Source: Geminicoccus sp035556675
GTDB lineage: Bacteria > Pseudomonadota > Alphaproteobacteria > Geminicoccales > Geminicoccaceae
Direction of reading: 5' to 3'
DNA length: 27,130 nucleotides
Assembly (NCBI RefSeq): GCF_035556675.1
Contig: NZ_DATMFZ010000304.1
Coordinates: 1-27,130 of the forward strand
Shown: piece after piece, positions 7,869-18,028 of the stretch
How positions within the stretch are numbered: the stretch's first letter is position 1
Layout: the number at the start of each line of letters is the position of its first letter
Position numbers and translations under genes: made by a program
The notes under the pieces: generated by a model
Database searches by the model: none
The model's input: the letters and a program-made list of their open reading frames with translations, nothing else
Told to the model about the DNA's origin: nothing

Positions 7869-8028
7869 GCTCGGTCCTCCACGGGCACGGGCTGCTCCGC
7901 ACGCTGCGACAGGCCGATCCGGCCGCGGCTCGCGCGCGCCCGAAAACCCTTCACGTCCGCCAGTATGCGCCATCTGCCGCGGTAAGCGAGCGGAAAGGCG
8001 CAGAGCTGGCTCCGAGAGGAGGAAGGTC

Positions 8029-8871
8029 CTAGCGCTGCACCAGCCAGGGAACCTGGACCGCCGGCAGCAGATGCTCGGTGGTGCCGCCGAACAGCCATTC
8101 CAGCAGCCCCTGCCCCCCGAAGGAGCCCGACACGAACAGGGCAGGCTGCAGGACCTGCAGCCTGCCCTGGATCGCGTGTGCCGTGTCGCCCTGCTCGGCG
8201 AGTGCCTCGACCCGCACCGCATGACCGTGATGCCGGACCAGCTCGGCCGCAGGCGCGGCCATGGCCTCGGCTGCGGACGCACTATAGCCCACGGACAGGA
8301 CGACGACCTCACGCTGACCGAACATGCCGGACAGGAGACCCGTATGCAGTGCCCGTTGAGCACTGGGGCTGCCGTCATAGGCGGCCACCACCGGCCCATC
8401 GCCGATGGCGGAATCCGCCACCAGCAGAGCCGGGCGCACCAGTTCCTGGAGGATGTCCGAGACCGGCAGGGCGAAGCCCGTGTCGGTGTCGTCCTGCGCC
8501 CGGGCCCGGGGCCGGCCGTGGGGCAGCACGACCAGGTCGGCGGATTCGCTGGCGGCGGCCACAACGCTCGCCGGGTCGCCTGCGGTCTCGACGATGTCCG
8601 GCACGATCCCGGACTGGGTCAGCAACTCGACCAGGCCGCTGCGCTCCGCCTGGAGGCGCTCCTGCAGCCGCTGGATCAGGACAGTGTCGCGCCGCTCGGC
8701 GAAGCTGCTCCCGCCGATCCCATGAGCCTCGCCGCCCTCGAAATCGCCGCGGTTCGGGCAGATCACCACCCGCAGCGCCGCGTTCTGTGACCTGGCCAGC
8801 TCGCCAGCGCAGAACAGGGCAGCGGCGTCCGGGGTCACTCCGTCCAATGCGAGCAGGATCGAGCGCAGCAT
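8029..8871 (-). CDS. Universal stress protein, tandem UspA domains
   Basis: A 280-residue cytoplasmic protein with two UspA-type alpha/beta domains. The first starts MLRSILLALDG and ends near residue 145 with RPALLVAD; the second begins GPVVAAYDGS. The C-terminal SGSFGGQGLLEWLFGGTTEH resembles the G-x2-G-x9-G(S/T) nucleotide-binding loop, so the second domain may bind ATP. The first domain has an arginine- and aspartate-rich stretch (PHGRPRARAQDD) instead of that loop and looks degenerate. The start at 8871 places the first beta strand right at the N-terminus. An upstream start at 9063 would add 64 residues of low-complexity sequence overlapping another gene, so I rejected it. The gene lies 46 nt behind an unrecognised gene and may be co-transcribed with it. 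Confidence 0.88.
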   Translation of the reverse strand: MLRSILLALDGVTPDAAALFCAGELARSQNAALRVVICPNRGDFEGGEAHGIGGSSFAERRDTVLIQRLQERLQAERSGLVELLTQSGIVPDIVETAGDPASVVAAASESADLVVLPHGRPRARAQDDTDTGFALPVSDILQELVRPALLVADSAIGDGPVVAAYDGSPSAQRALHTGLLSGMFGQREVVVLSVGYSASAAEAMAAPAAELVRHHGHAVRVEALAEQGDTAHAIQGRLQVLQPALFVSGSFGGQGLLEWLFGGTTEHLLPAVQVPWLVQR

Positions 8872-8917
8872 GGTCGCCACCGGAACAGGAGAGATGAAAG
8901 TTGAACGATGGAGGAGG

Positions 8918-9523
8918 TCAGCCGATCGAGGCTGCCAGGGGCGTGGTCCGCCGCAGCCGCAGCCGCTGACCACGCGGGCCGGGACGGGCCTCCCCTTCCG
9001 GCTCCGGCTCGGGCTCCGGCAGTGCCGGCTCGGCCACGACCTCCGGTTCCTCTGCCATGACACTGGCTGGCGGCATCGGCGGTACAGCGGCCGCCGGGCC
9101 CGCCGATGCCAGGGCCAGCGCCATCTCGCGCAGCCGCTCCGGTGCCACGGTCGGACGGGGGTCGACCGGGCTCGCCTCGTCCTCCTCCTGCTCCAGGTCG
9201 CGTACGTCGGCCAGGGTCAGCTTCAGGCGGGCCAGCTGCTCCAGGAACTCCTCGCGCTCCTGCGGCGCCAGCCGGTCGATCTGGCGCTCATCCACCAGCC
9301 ACTGCGCCTGATCCAGCACATGGCGGGCATGATTGAGCTGTCCGGACGGACGGGTGTTGCCAGCCAGCATCTGGGCCAGCGCCTTGGTGGCCGGCTGCAA
9401 GAGCCGCAGCACGTCGCGCGCCGAACCCGGAATACGCTGGCCCTGGCCGCCGTGCTGGGCACCCTTGCGCTGCTGCGGGCCGTTCTTGCCCCGCTTCTTC
9501 ACGTTGCGTCGGTAGGGAAACAT
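8918..9523 (-). CDS. Hypothetical protein with basic N-terminus and acidic, Pro-rich tail
   Basis: I do not recognise this 201-residue protein. Residues 1-35 are strongly basic (YRRNVKKRGKN, QQRKG) and look suited to nucleic-acid binding. Residues 35-115 are amphipathic and helical, with a heptad-like run (EREEFLEQLARLKLTLADVRDLEQEEDE). Residues 120-190 are rich in Ala, Pro and Glu, including PEPEPEPEGE, and the last residues are basic again (GQRLRLRRT). No signal peptide or membrane segment is present. The ATG at 9523 is preceded by AGAAGAGGA at normal spacing, which supports it as a real gene. It has some resemblance in layout to alphaproteobacterial DUF4167 proteins (basic N-terminus plus a helical block), but I cannot claim homology. 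The universal stress protein follows 46 nt downstream. Confidence 0.65.
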   Translation of the reverse strand: MFPYRRNVKKRGKNGPQQRKGAQHGGQGQRIPGSARDVLRLLQPATKALAQMLAGNTRPSGQLNHARHVLDQAQWLVDERQIDRLAPQEREEFLEQLARLKLTLADVRDLEQEEDEASPVDPRPTVAPERLREMALALASAGPAAAVPPMPPASVMAEEPEVVAEPALPEPEPEPEGEARPGPRGQRLRLRRTTPLAASIG

Positions 9524-9975
9524 ATTCCTCTTCTGCTCGATGGCAGGCCGGCCGTGGGCCTTGTCGCCGCGGCGCCTTCGCCTGCTGTTATCGCGAGACC
9601 ATGATGCGGCTCGCCGACATGCCCCCTCGCCGTCCAGTCCATTGCGGCCGTCCGCTCGAAGGGACAGCCCCGCCTTCTGGGCCGCAAGCCATCACTGCTG
9701 GGGTGGTGGTTCAGATAAATCGCCGTTCGCGCCCCGGTTCCCCGTCCTTCATCAAGTCCCGCGTGCCGGCCGGCGGGCAATGATGCGACGCAACAAGAAC
9801 CAGTGCAAAATAGCGTGATGCTCGGGAGGCGTTACGAGATGATAATAGGGACGACTGGGCGAGAATCAAGCGGTTCTCATGTGCCGCCGCCTGCCACCGG
9901 CTGCCGCATTAATCACGCCAAGTCGACCGACCGGCCACCGGAGCCGACTCGGAAGACCGGATCAGAATGGCCGGA
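9524..9975. other. Intergenic region between ssb and the basic/acidic protein gene
   Basis: About 450 bases without a supportable gene; open frames here give low-complexity arginine- and proline-rich translations. The part at 9780-9900 is less GC-rich than its surroundings and may contain the promoter of the minus-strand gene at 9523. A possible hairpin (AGTCG at 9921-9925 with CGACT at 9945-9949, with an inner CCGG/CCGG pairing) lies 27 nt beyond the ssb stop and could end the ssb transcript. Confidence 0.4.
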
Positions 9976-9984
9976 TCAGAATGG
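9957..9984. repeat. Perfect 14-bp tandem duplication over the ssb stop codon
   Basis: CCGGATCAGAATGG occurs twice back to back (9957-9970 and 9971-9984). The copy nearer the gene encodes the last two ssb residues (Pro-Phe) and the stop; the second copy lies just downstream and repeats them out of frame. This looks like a recent slippage duplication. Confidence 0.9.
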
Positions 9985-10518
9985 AATGTCGTCATCGAGG
10001 TCGCTGGCCGGTGTCGGGCGTCCGCCGCCGCCACCACCACCGCGCGGCCCCTGCCGCTCGAACCCGCCGCCGCTGCCGGCCCCGCCGCGTGCCGGCCCGG
10101 CACCGCGATCCTCGTCGCCATAGGCATCGTCCGGCGGCCCGCCGAACCGCCCGCCGCCGGCATCGCTGCCGCCGCCCACCAGCACCAGTTCGCCCTTGAA
10201 CCGGGACAGCACGATCTCGGTGGTGTAGCGCTTCTGCCCGGACTGATCCTGCCAGTCCCGGGTCTGCAGCTGACCCTCGACATAGACGGTGCGGCCCTTG
10301 GCCAGGTATTTCTCCGCGATGTCGGCCAGGTTCTCGTTCAGGATCACGACCCGGTGCCACTCGGTGCGCTCCTTGCGCTCGCCGGTCTGCCGGTCCGACC
10401 AGCGCTCGGAGGTCGCGATCGAGAGATGGACGATCTTCTGGTTGTTCTGGGTGTAGCGGACCTCGGGGTCCCTCCCCAGATTACCCATCAGGATCACCTT
10501 GTTGACACTGCCGGCCAT
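9976..10518 (-). CDS. ssb: Single-stranded DNA-binding protein
   Basis: A 180-residue SSB that coats single-stranded DNA in replication, recombination and repair. The OB-fold spans about residues 1-110. It starts MAGSVNKVILMGNLGRDPEVR and includes TEWHRVV, KGRTVYVEGQL and the trailing YTTEIVLS strand. A glycine-, arginine- and proline-rich linker follows (about 115-170), and the acidic tip DDDIPF binds partner proteins such as exonuclease I, RecO and PriA. The length is normal for alphaproteobacteria. The ATG at 10518 begins the family's conserved N-terminus. It is divergent from uvrA, the same arrangement as in E. coli, with possible LexA sites in between. A 14-bp duplication crosses its stop codon but does not alter the protein. 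Confidence 0.97.
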   Translation of the reverse strand: MAGSVNKVILMGNLGRDPEVRYTQNNQKIVHLSIATSERWSDRQTGERKERTEWHRVVILNENLADIAEKYLAKGRTVYVEGQLQTRDWQDQSGQKRYTTEIVLSRFKGELVLVGGGSDAGGGRFGGPPDDAYGDEDRGAGPARGGAGSGGGFERQGPRGGGGGGGRPTPASDLDDDIPF

Positions 10519-10559
10519 ATACCGTCCTCGACTGGCCGCTGCCCGTGCTTCGGACAGCG

Positions 10560-10574
10560 GTTCGGATGATGTGC
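10560..10574. promoter_or_regulatory. Possible LexA (SOS) box, ssb side
   Basis: GTTC, seven bases, then GTGC: one mismatch from the alphaproteobacterial LexA consensus GTTC-N7-GTTC. It lies 42 nt upstream of the ssb start in the ssb-uvrA intergenic region. One mismatch makes this tentative. Confidence 0.35.
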
Positions 10575-10696
10575 CGGATCATAGCGGCAGATCGCTGCGC
10601 CGACGAGGCGAAGTGATCGGCAGGCTGGCGCATGACGCAGCCGCAACCCGGTGACCGCTTGTAAGCCGTACGGCATTGGCCCATCAATGCCCCGGT

Positions 10697-10711
10697 GTAC
10701 TTGTTTCGTTC
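10697..10711 (+). promoter_or_regulatory. Possible LexA (SOS) box, uvrA side
   Basis: GTAC, seven bases (TTGTTTC), then GTTC: one mismatch from GTTC-N7-GTTC, with the AT-rich spacer usual for alphaproteobacterial SOS boxes. It lies 46 nt upstream of the uvrA ATG, where uvrA is LexA-regulated in many bacteria. A GTG at 10695 that would extend uvrA overlaps this site and is therefore an unlikely start. Confidence 0.5.
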
Positions 10712-10757
10712 CCTATCGCTGCCCTTTGTTGCGGGCAGGCCACCGGCCGGACAGCTC

Positions 10758-13643
<2,886 letters not shown>

Positions 13644-13734
13644 GCCATTAGAGCGCCCGGGCCTTAACGCTCCGTCAACCTCTTGCGGCTAGTCTCCGAC
13701 TCGATGGAGGCCTGCCGCACGGAGCCGGAGCGCG

Positions 13735-14124
13735 ATGATCGACCGCGACCTGCCGATCCTGCTCGTCGACGACTATCGCTCGATGCTGCGCATCATCCGC
13801 AACCTCCTGCGCCAGGCCGGCTTCGCCAACGTGGCGGAGGCGACCGACGCGGAGGCGGCGCTGGCACTGCTGGCCGGCCGCCGGTTCGGCCTGGTGATCT
13901 CCGACTGGAACATGCAGCCGACCGGCGGGCTGGCGCTGCTCAAGGCGATGCGCGCCGACCCGCGCATCGGCCTGGTGCCCTTCATCATGGTGACCGCGGA
14001 AGGCAGGGCGGAGGACGTCCTGGCCGCCCGCGACGCGGGAGCCGACCACTACCTGGTAAAGCCGTTCAGCGCCGCCACGCTCGAGGCGAAGATCGGCCGC
14101 GCCCTGCAGGGCAGCACAGCATGA
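13735..14124 (+). CDS. CheY-like single-domain response regulator
   Basis: A 129-residue stand-alone receiver domain. The acidic pair is D12-D13, the phospho-acceptor D57 (VISDWNM), the switch threonine T87 (IMVTAEG) and the conserved lysine K109 (YLVKPFS). There is no output domain, so it should act by protein contact as CheY or Spo0F-type regulators do. The ATG at 13735 follows GGAGCCGGAG. Its stop overlaps the start of the next gene (ATGA), so the two are probably translated together. No histidine kinase or chemotaxis gene is within the window. The WNMQP-GGL-LLK sequence after the phospho-site is typical of motility-type CheY proteins, but the role cannot be fixed from here. Confidence 0.93.
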   Translation: MIDRDLPILLVDDYRSMLRIIRNLLRQAGFANVAEATDAEAALALLAGRRFGLVISDWNMQPTGGLALLKAMRADPRIGLVPFIMVTAEGRAEDVLAARDAGADHYLVKPFSAATLEAKIGRALQGSTA

Positions 14125-16676
14125 CCGCCACGGCGCCGCTAGGCCTGGCATGTCTTCGTGCTGCTCTGACTCCGCTCCTGCGGTTGCTGGCGTTGCTGGC
14201 CCTGTCCGCGGGCGCCGGCACGGCCGCCGCTGCCATGATCGCGCAACCCGCCTCGCCCGCAGCGCAAGCGGCCAGCGCTCCGGATCAGGAACTCGGGCCG
14301 ATCCGGCTGCGCCTGGGTACCCAGGGTGCTGCGGCGCGGATCGTGCTGGAAGCCGCTCACCCCTTCACCATGACCCGCGGCCAGGAAGCGGGCGAGCTGG
14401 TGCTGCGGTTCGATCGCGACCTGCTGGGCGGTGGGCAGGATCTCGGGATCCGGCTGTCCCGCGTCGCCTTGTCCGCGCGAACCGCCGGCCCCGAGCTGCG
14501 CCTGCGCCTGCGGCACCAGGTGAGCCTCGAGCCGGACTGGCTGAGCGAGCAGCACCTCGTGCTGGACCTGCGCCCGGAGGATGTCCCGGCACCATCCGCC
14601 GCTGCGGCCGGCAGCGACGCACCGAGCCACGCCCTGCCGGCGCTGCTGGCCGAGGCTCCGGTCGACGCCGCTCCAGACCCGGCGACCATCGGCCAAGACC
14701 CGGGGCCCCGCCCGCGCGGGGCCCATGCCGCACATTGGGCCACGGCGCCGGATCGCCCTGCGACCTCATCCGGGCCGACAGAGGCCGCACCGGCGGCCGG
14801 CCTGGAGGTTCGTGCCATGGCCGACGCCACCGGTGCAGCCGTGCTGGAGTTTCACTGGGACGATCCCGTGCCTGCCGCCGCCTTCTGGCGGGACGACCGC
14901 CTCTGGCTGGTGTTCGGGGCGCGGGCCGAGCGACTGAGGGCGGATCCGGCAGCGCTCGCCCGCCGCCTGGCGCATCGGGTCCGCACCACTGAGCGCCAGC
15001 TCGGGCCGGACGCGACCGTGTTCCGCTTCGGCCTGGCCGTGGGCGTCGCGGCCAGGCTCCTACCGCCCGCGGACGGCCGAACCTGGCGCCTGATGCTCGC
15101 TGCCGACGACCCGGGACAGGACCCAGTCGCTCATGTCGAGATCCGGGAGGGCCCTGTCCTGCACCTGCCGGGCGTCGGCCGGCCGGTCGAGCTGACCGAT
15201 CCCCGCGCCGGTGATCGCCTGCTGGTGGCACCGGTGGCCGCCGCGCAGGCGCGCCCCGTGGCTGCCGGCGGCACGCCGGAGCTGGAGATCATGACGAGCC
15301 TGGCAGGGCTGGTGATGCGCCCCCTGCGGCCGGACCTTCATGCTGTGCCTCGGACCGACGGCGTACGGATCACCGGGGCGACCCCACCGATCCCGCAGGT
15401 GCCGCCTGGCGCCGCCGAGCCGTCACCGGCAGCGGAGGACGCACGACTGGACTTCGCCGGCCTGGGAGGGCGTGCGGGACTGGCCGAGCGGCGGCTGGCG
15501 CAGGAGCGTCTGGCACGCGCACCGGATGATCCCGCGGCCCGTGCCGGCCTGGTGCGGGTGCTGCTGGGCGCCGGGCTGCTCGTCGAAGCCGATGCGGTGC
15601 TGGCGGGCTTCGGCCCGGCGGATGAAATGACCGCCCCGCTCACGACGGCCGCGGCGGCACTGGCGCGCCCGACAGCCGTGCCGCCCGCCAGTCTTGCAGG
15701 GCTGGGCGAGCCCGACCGGCCTGAGGCTGACCTGTGGCAGGCCTTCCTCCATGCCCGCCAGGGCCACGACGCCGAGGCCGGCGCGGCCCTGGCGGCGAGT
15801 GGGGACGTGCTGAGCCGCTACCCGCCAGCCCTGCGCCGCCTGCTGGGTGAACCGGTCGTCCGCAGCCAGATCCGTTCCGGCGCGATCGATGCTGCGCTCG
15901 CGGCCCTGGACGGCCTCGTCGCCGCGGCTGCCGGCGATGAATCGGAAGCCGCGCTGTGGAAGCTGCTGCAGGCCGAGGCGCTGGCGCGGGAACAGGCGCT
16001 GCCGGCAGCACGGCGGCGGCTGGCAGTGGCGGAGCAGGAGGGCGACGCGGACACGGCGCTGCAGGCCAAGGCGGTGACGCTCGACCTGGACCTGCAGGCC
16101 GGCGCCACCGACGCGGCTGGCGCGAAGGCGGCGCTGGACCGGCTGGCACCGGCCTGGGAAGGCCGTCGGGTCCAGCCCGCCATGGAACGGCGGCGCACCC
16201 GGGCGGCGCAGGCTGCAGGTGACTGGCCGACCGCTTTGGCTGCGGCCGAGCGGGCGGCAGCGCTGCCTGATCCCGAGCCGAGCACCGACGCGCCGGCGGC
16301 CGAGCCCGTCGACGTGCTGGCGGCGGCGCTGGTGGCGCCGGATCTGGACCTGTTCCGCAAGCTGGCTCTGGTCCAGGATCGGCCGCTCGCCGAGTTGCGG
16401 CGGGAGGAGTTGCGGGCGCCACTGGCCGCATTGGTCCGCCAGCTGCAGGCGGCCGGCCAGGACCAGGCCGCCCTTCTCCTGCACGCCGCCGTGCCCGGCC
16501 TGCCGGTCGACCGTGAGGGGGTGGCGGCCGCGGACCGCGGGTCGCACGCGCCGGCCATGTCCGGCGCCACGAGCCTGCTGCTTCAGGAACTGGACGCTGC
16601 TGCGCATGACGGATTTGCCGACCCGGCCCGGCTCGACCAGGCACTGGCCGGGTGGCGATCCGATCCCGAAGGGTGA
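14121..16676 (+). CDS. Exported TPR-like repeat protein, function unknown
   Basis: An 851-residue protein. The N-terminus has a signal sequence (hydrophobic LLRLLALLALSAGAG, likely cut after an AAAA stretch near residue 38). Residues about 55-155 are beta-rich (IRLRLGTQGAAARIVLEA, LRLRLRHQVSLEP) and resemble an AMIN-like domain. A low-complexity Ala/Pro linker follows, then a second beta-rich region (about 230-420). The C-terminal half is alpha-helical with TPR-like pairs, such as ERLARAPDDPAARAGLVRVL and DWPTALAAAERAAALPDPEP. No catalytic motif is visible. The ATG at 14121 overlaps the receiver stop by 4 nt; the frame is open further upstream but without coding character. It should be periplasmic and may work with the peptidoglycan-binding protein encoded next. 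Flagellar or stator-accessory and envelope-integrity roles are both possible. Confidence 0.72.
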   Translation: MTATAPLGLACLRAALTPLLRLLALLALSAGAGTAAAAMIAQPASPAAQAASAPDQELGPIRLRLGTQGAAARIVLEAAHPFTMTRGQEAGELVLRFDRDLLGGGQDLGIRLSRVALSARTAGPELRLRLRHQVSLEPDWLSEQHLVLDLRPEDVPAPSAAAAGSDAPSHALPALLAEAPVDAAPDPATIGQDPGPRPRGAHAAHWATAPDRPATSSGPTEAAPAAGLEVRAMADATGAAVLEFHWDDPVPAAAFWRDDRLWLVFGARAERLRADPAALARRLAHRVRTTERQLGPDATVFRFGLAVGVAARLLPPADGRTWRLMLAADDPGQDPVAHVEIREGPVLHLPGVGRPVELTDPRAGDRLLVAPVAAAQARPVAAGGTPELEIMTSLAGLVMRPLRPDLHAVPRTDGVRITGATPPIPQVPPGAAEPSPAAEDARLDFAGLGGRAGLAERRLAQERLARAPDDPAARAGLVRVLLGAGLLVEADAVLAGFGPADEMTAPLTTAAAALARPTAVPPASLAGLGEPDRPEADLWQAFLHARQGHDAEAGAALAASGDVLSRYPPALRRLLGEPVVRSQIRSGAIDAALAALDGLVAAAAGDESEAALWKLLQAEALAREQALPAARRRLAVAEQEGDADTALQAKAVTLDLDLQAGATDAAGAKAALDRLAPAWEGRRVQPAMERRRTRAAQAAGDWPTALAAAERAAALPDPEPSTDAPAAEPVDVLAAALVAPDLDLFRKLALVQDRPLAELRREELRAPLAALVRQLQAAGQDQAALLLHAAVPGLPVDREGVAAADRGSHAPAMSGATSLLLQELDAAAHDGFADPARLDQALAGWRSDPEG

Positions 16677-16732
16677 GCGTGCCGCAGCGGTGCAGCCCGC
16701 TTGCGAAAGCCGTGCGCTTGCCGGCACACTCC

Positions 16733-16754
16733 GCGGATAAAGGGGGGAATCCGC
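16733..16754 (+). promoter_or_regulatory. Hairpin with the ribosome site in its loop
   Basis: GCGGAT (16733-16738) and ATCCGC (16749-16754) form a perfect 6-bp stem that ends right at the ATG (16755). The 10-nt loop contains the AGGGGGGA Shine-Dalgarno. The left arm is part of an 11-nt word, GCGGATAAAGG, that also occurs in the cspA leader in sense orientation. A regulatory role is inferred only. Confidence 0.4.
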
Positions 16755-18023
16755 ATGGTCCGCGTCGGCATGTTCTGGGGTATGTTCCTGGCCCTGCTCG
16801 GGCTCCTGCCGCCCGCTGCGGCACGGGCGCAGGAGCAAGCGCCGACGGAGCAGCCGGCCTCGCAGGAATCGGGCGGGCAGCAGCAGTCCCCCGAAGACGT
16901 CCAGGCGCTGGTCGACAAGATCAAACGCCAGCTGGAGGCCATGGACGCGGCCACCAAGGAGCGCGACCAGAGCCTGGAGTTCCTGCGTGACCAGATCGAC
17001 CAGGCAACGGGCCGGCTGGAGGGCAGCGGAGCGGCCAACGAGGCGCTGCGTGCCAAGGTGGGCGAACTCGGCAGCACGGTGAACGACCTGTCCGCGCAGC
17101 AGAAGGCGCTGGACGAGAGCCTGAAGGCCACCGCGCGCGAGAAGGAGACGCTGGAGGAGCAGCTGGCGCGCCGGATCGCCGAGCTCGAGGCGGTGCTCGG
17201 TGAGGAACGCCGGGCCGGAGCGGCGAGCCTGGCCACCGAGCGGCAGCGGGCGGAGGCGGCCGCGGCGCGGGCCGTCACCCTGGAGGAGCAGCTGGCGGCC
17301 GAGCGAGGTCGCCTGGAGACGGCGCTGGCGCAGCAGCAGGCGGCCGCCACCGATGCGCAGGCCTCCCTGCAGAGCACCAGTGCGGAGCTGGCCTCCGCAC
17401 GCGGCCGGATCGCGGAGCTGGAGCGGCTGCTGGACACCACGAGGACAGCGCTGGTGGCCGTGGAAGGTACGCTGGACGATACCAGGAGCCAGGTCGACAC
17501 CCAGCAGGCGACCATCGTGGATCTCGGCCAGCGGCTGAACGAGGCGCTGGCGCAGAAGGTCGAGGAGCTGTCGCGCTACCGCTCGGAGTTCTTCGGCGTG
17601 CTGAGCCAGGCGCTGGGGGAGCGACCGGACATCCGGGTGGTGGGCGACCGGTTCGTCCTCCAGTCGGAACTGTTGTTCAACCCGGGCTCGGCCGAGATCG
17701 GCGCAGACGGTCGGGCGGAGCTGGCCAAGGTCGCGCAAACGCTCCAGCAGATCGCCCAGACGATCCCGGAGGACGTGCCCTGGGTGCTGCGGGTCGACGG
17801 CCATACCGACCGCCAGCCGATCCGCGGCGGCCGGTTCGCCTCCAACTGGGAACTGTCCACCGCGCGCGCGGTCGCCGTGGTCGAGTACCTGATCTCCCAG
17901 GGCCTGCCGCCCGAGCGTCTGGCCGCGGCAGGCTTTGGCGAGTACAAGCCGCTGGACGGGCGCGACGACGAGATCGCCTACCGGCGCAACCGCCGGATCG
18001 AGTTCAAGCTGACGGAGAGCTGA
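16755..18023 (+). CDS. Exported coiled-coil OmpA/MotB-type peptidoglycan-binding protein
   Basis: A 422-residue protein. The signal peptide MVRVGMFWGMFLALLGLLPP is cut near ARA|QEQ. A long charged helical region follows (about 45-285; heptads rich in Glu, Ala, Leu and Gln), predicting a coiled coil. The C-terminal OmpA-like domain (about 300-420) has ELLFNPGSAEIG, the peptidoglycan-binding VDGHTDRQP and NWELSTARA stretch, and YRRNRRIEF. The domain and its preface (YRSEFFGVLSQAL) match the MotB-like peptidoglycan-binding family common in alphaproteobacteria. However, no membrane anchor with the proton-channel aspartate of MotB is present and no MotA/TolQ gene is adjacent, so I do not call it a stator. 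It follows the TPR protein by 78 nt and has a strong ribosome site inside a hairpin. Confidence 0.85.
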   Translation: MVRVGMFWGMFLALLGLLPPAAARAQEQAPTEQPASQESGGQQQSPEDVQALVDKIKRQLEAMDAATKERDQSLEFLRDQIDQATGRLEGSGAANEALRAKVGELGSTVNDLSAQQKALDESLKATAREKETLEEQLARRIAELEAVLGEERRAGAASLATERQRAEAAAARAVTLEEQLAAERGRLETALAQQQAAATDAQASLQSTSAELASARGRIAELERLLDTTRTALVAVEGTLDDTRSQVDTQQATIVDLGQRLNEALAQKVEELSRYRSEFFGVLSQALGERPDIRVVGDRFVLQSELLFNPGSAEIGADGRAELAKVAQTLQQIAQTIPEDVPWVLRVDGHTDRQPIRGGRFASNWELSTARAVAVVEYLISQGLPPERLAAAGFGEYKPLDGRDDEIAYRRNRRIEFKLTES

Positions 18024-18028
18024 CGCCG

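Noticed and set aside
9780..9819. Twelve-codon leader-peptide-like frame (ATG ATG CGA ... TGA)
   Set aside because: No downstream plus-strand gene, no attenuator structure and no ribosome site; judged a chance frame.
10695..10757. Longer uvrA starting at GTG 10695
   Set aside because: It would overlap the likely LexA box and add 21 residues before the conserved UvrA N-terminus.
15423..17804. Minus-strand open frame of 793 codons across the TPR and OmpA-type genes
   Set aside because: It spans two plus-strand genes and their intergenic gap, with Arg-, Gln- and Leu-rich low-complexity translation; the plus-strand products have signal peptides and a recognisable OmpA domain.
16755..18023. Calling the OmpA-type protein MotB
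   Set aside because: The N-terminus is a cleavable signal peptide, not a stator helix with the proton-carrying aspartate, and no motA is adjacent.
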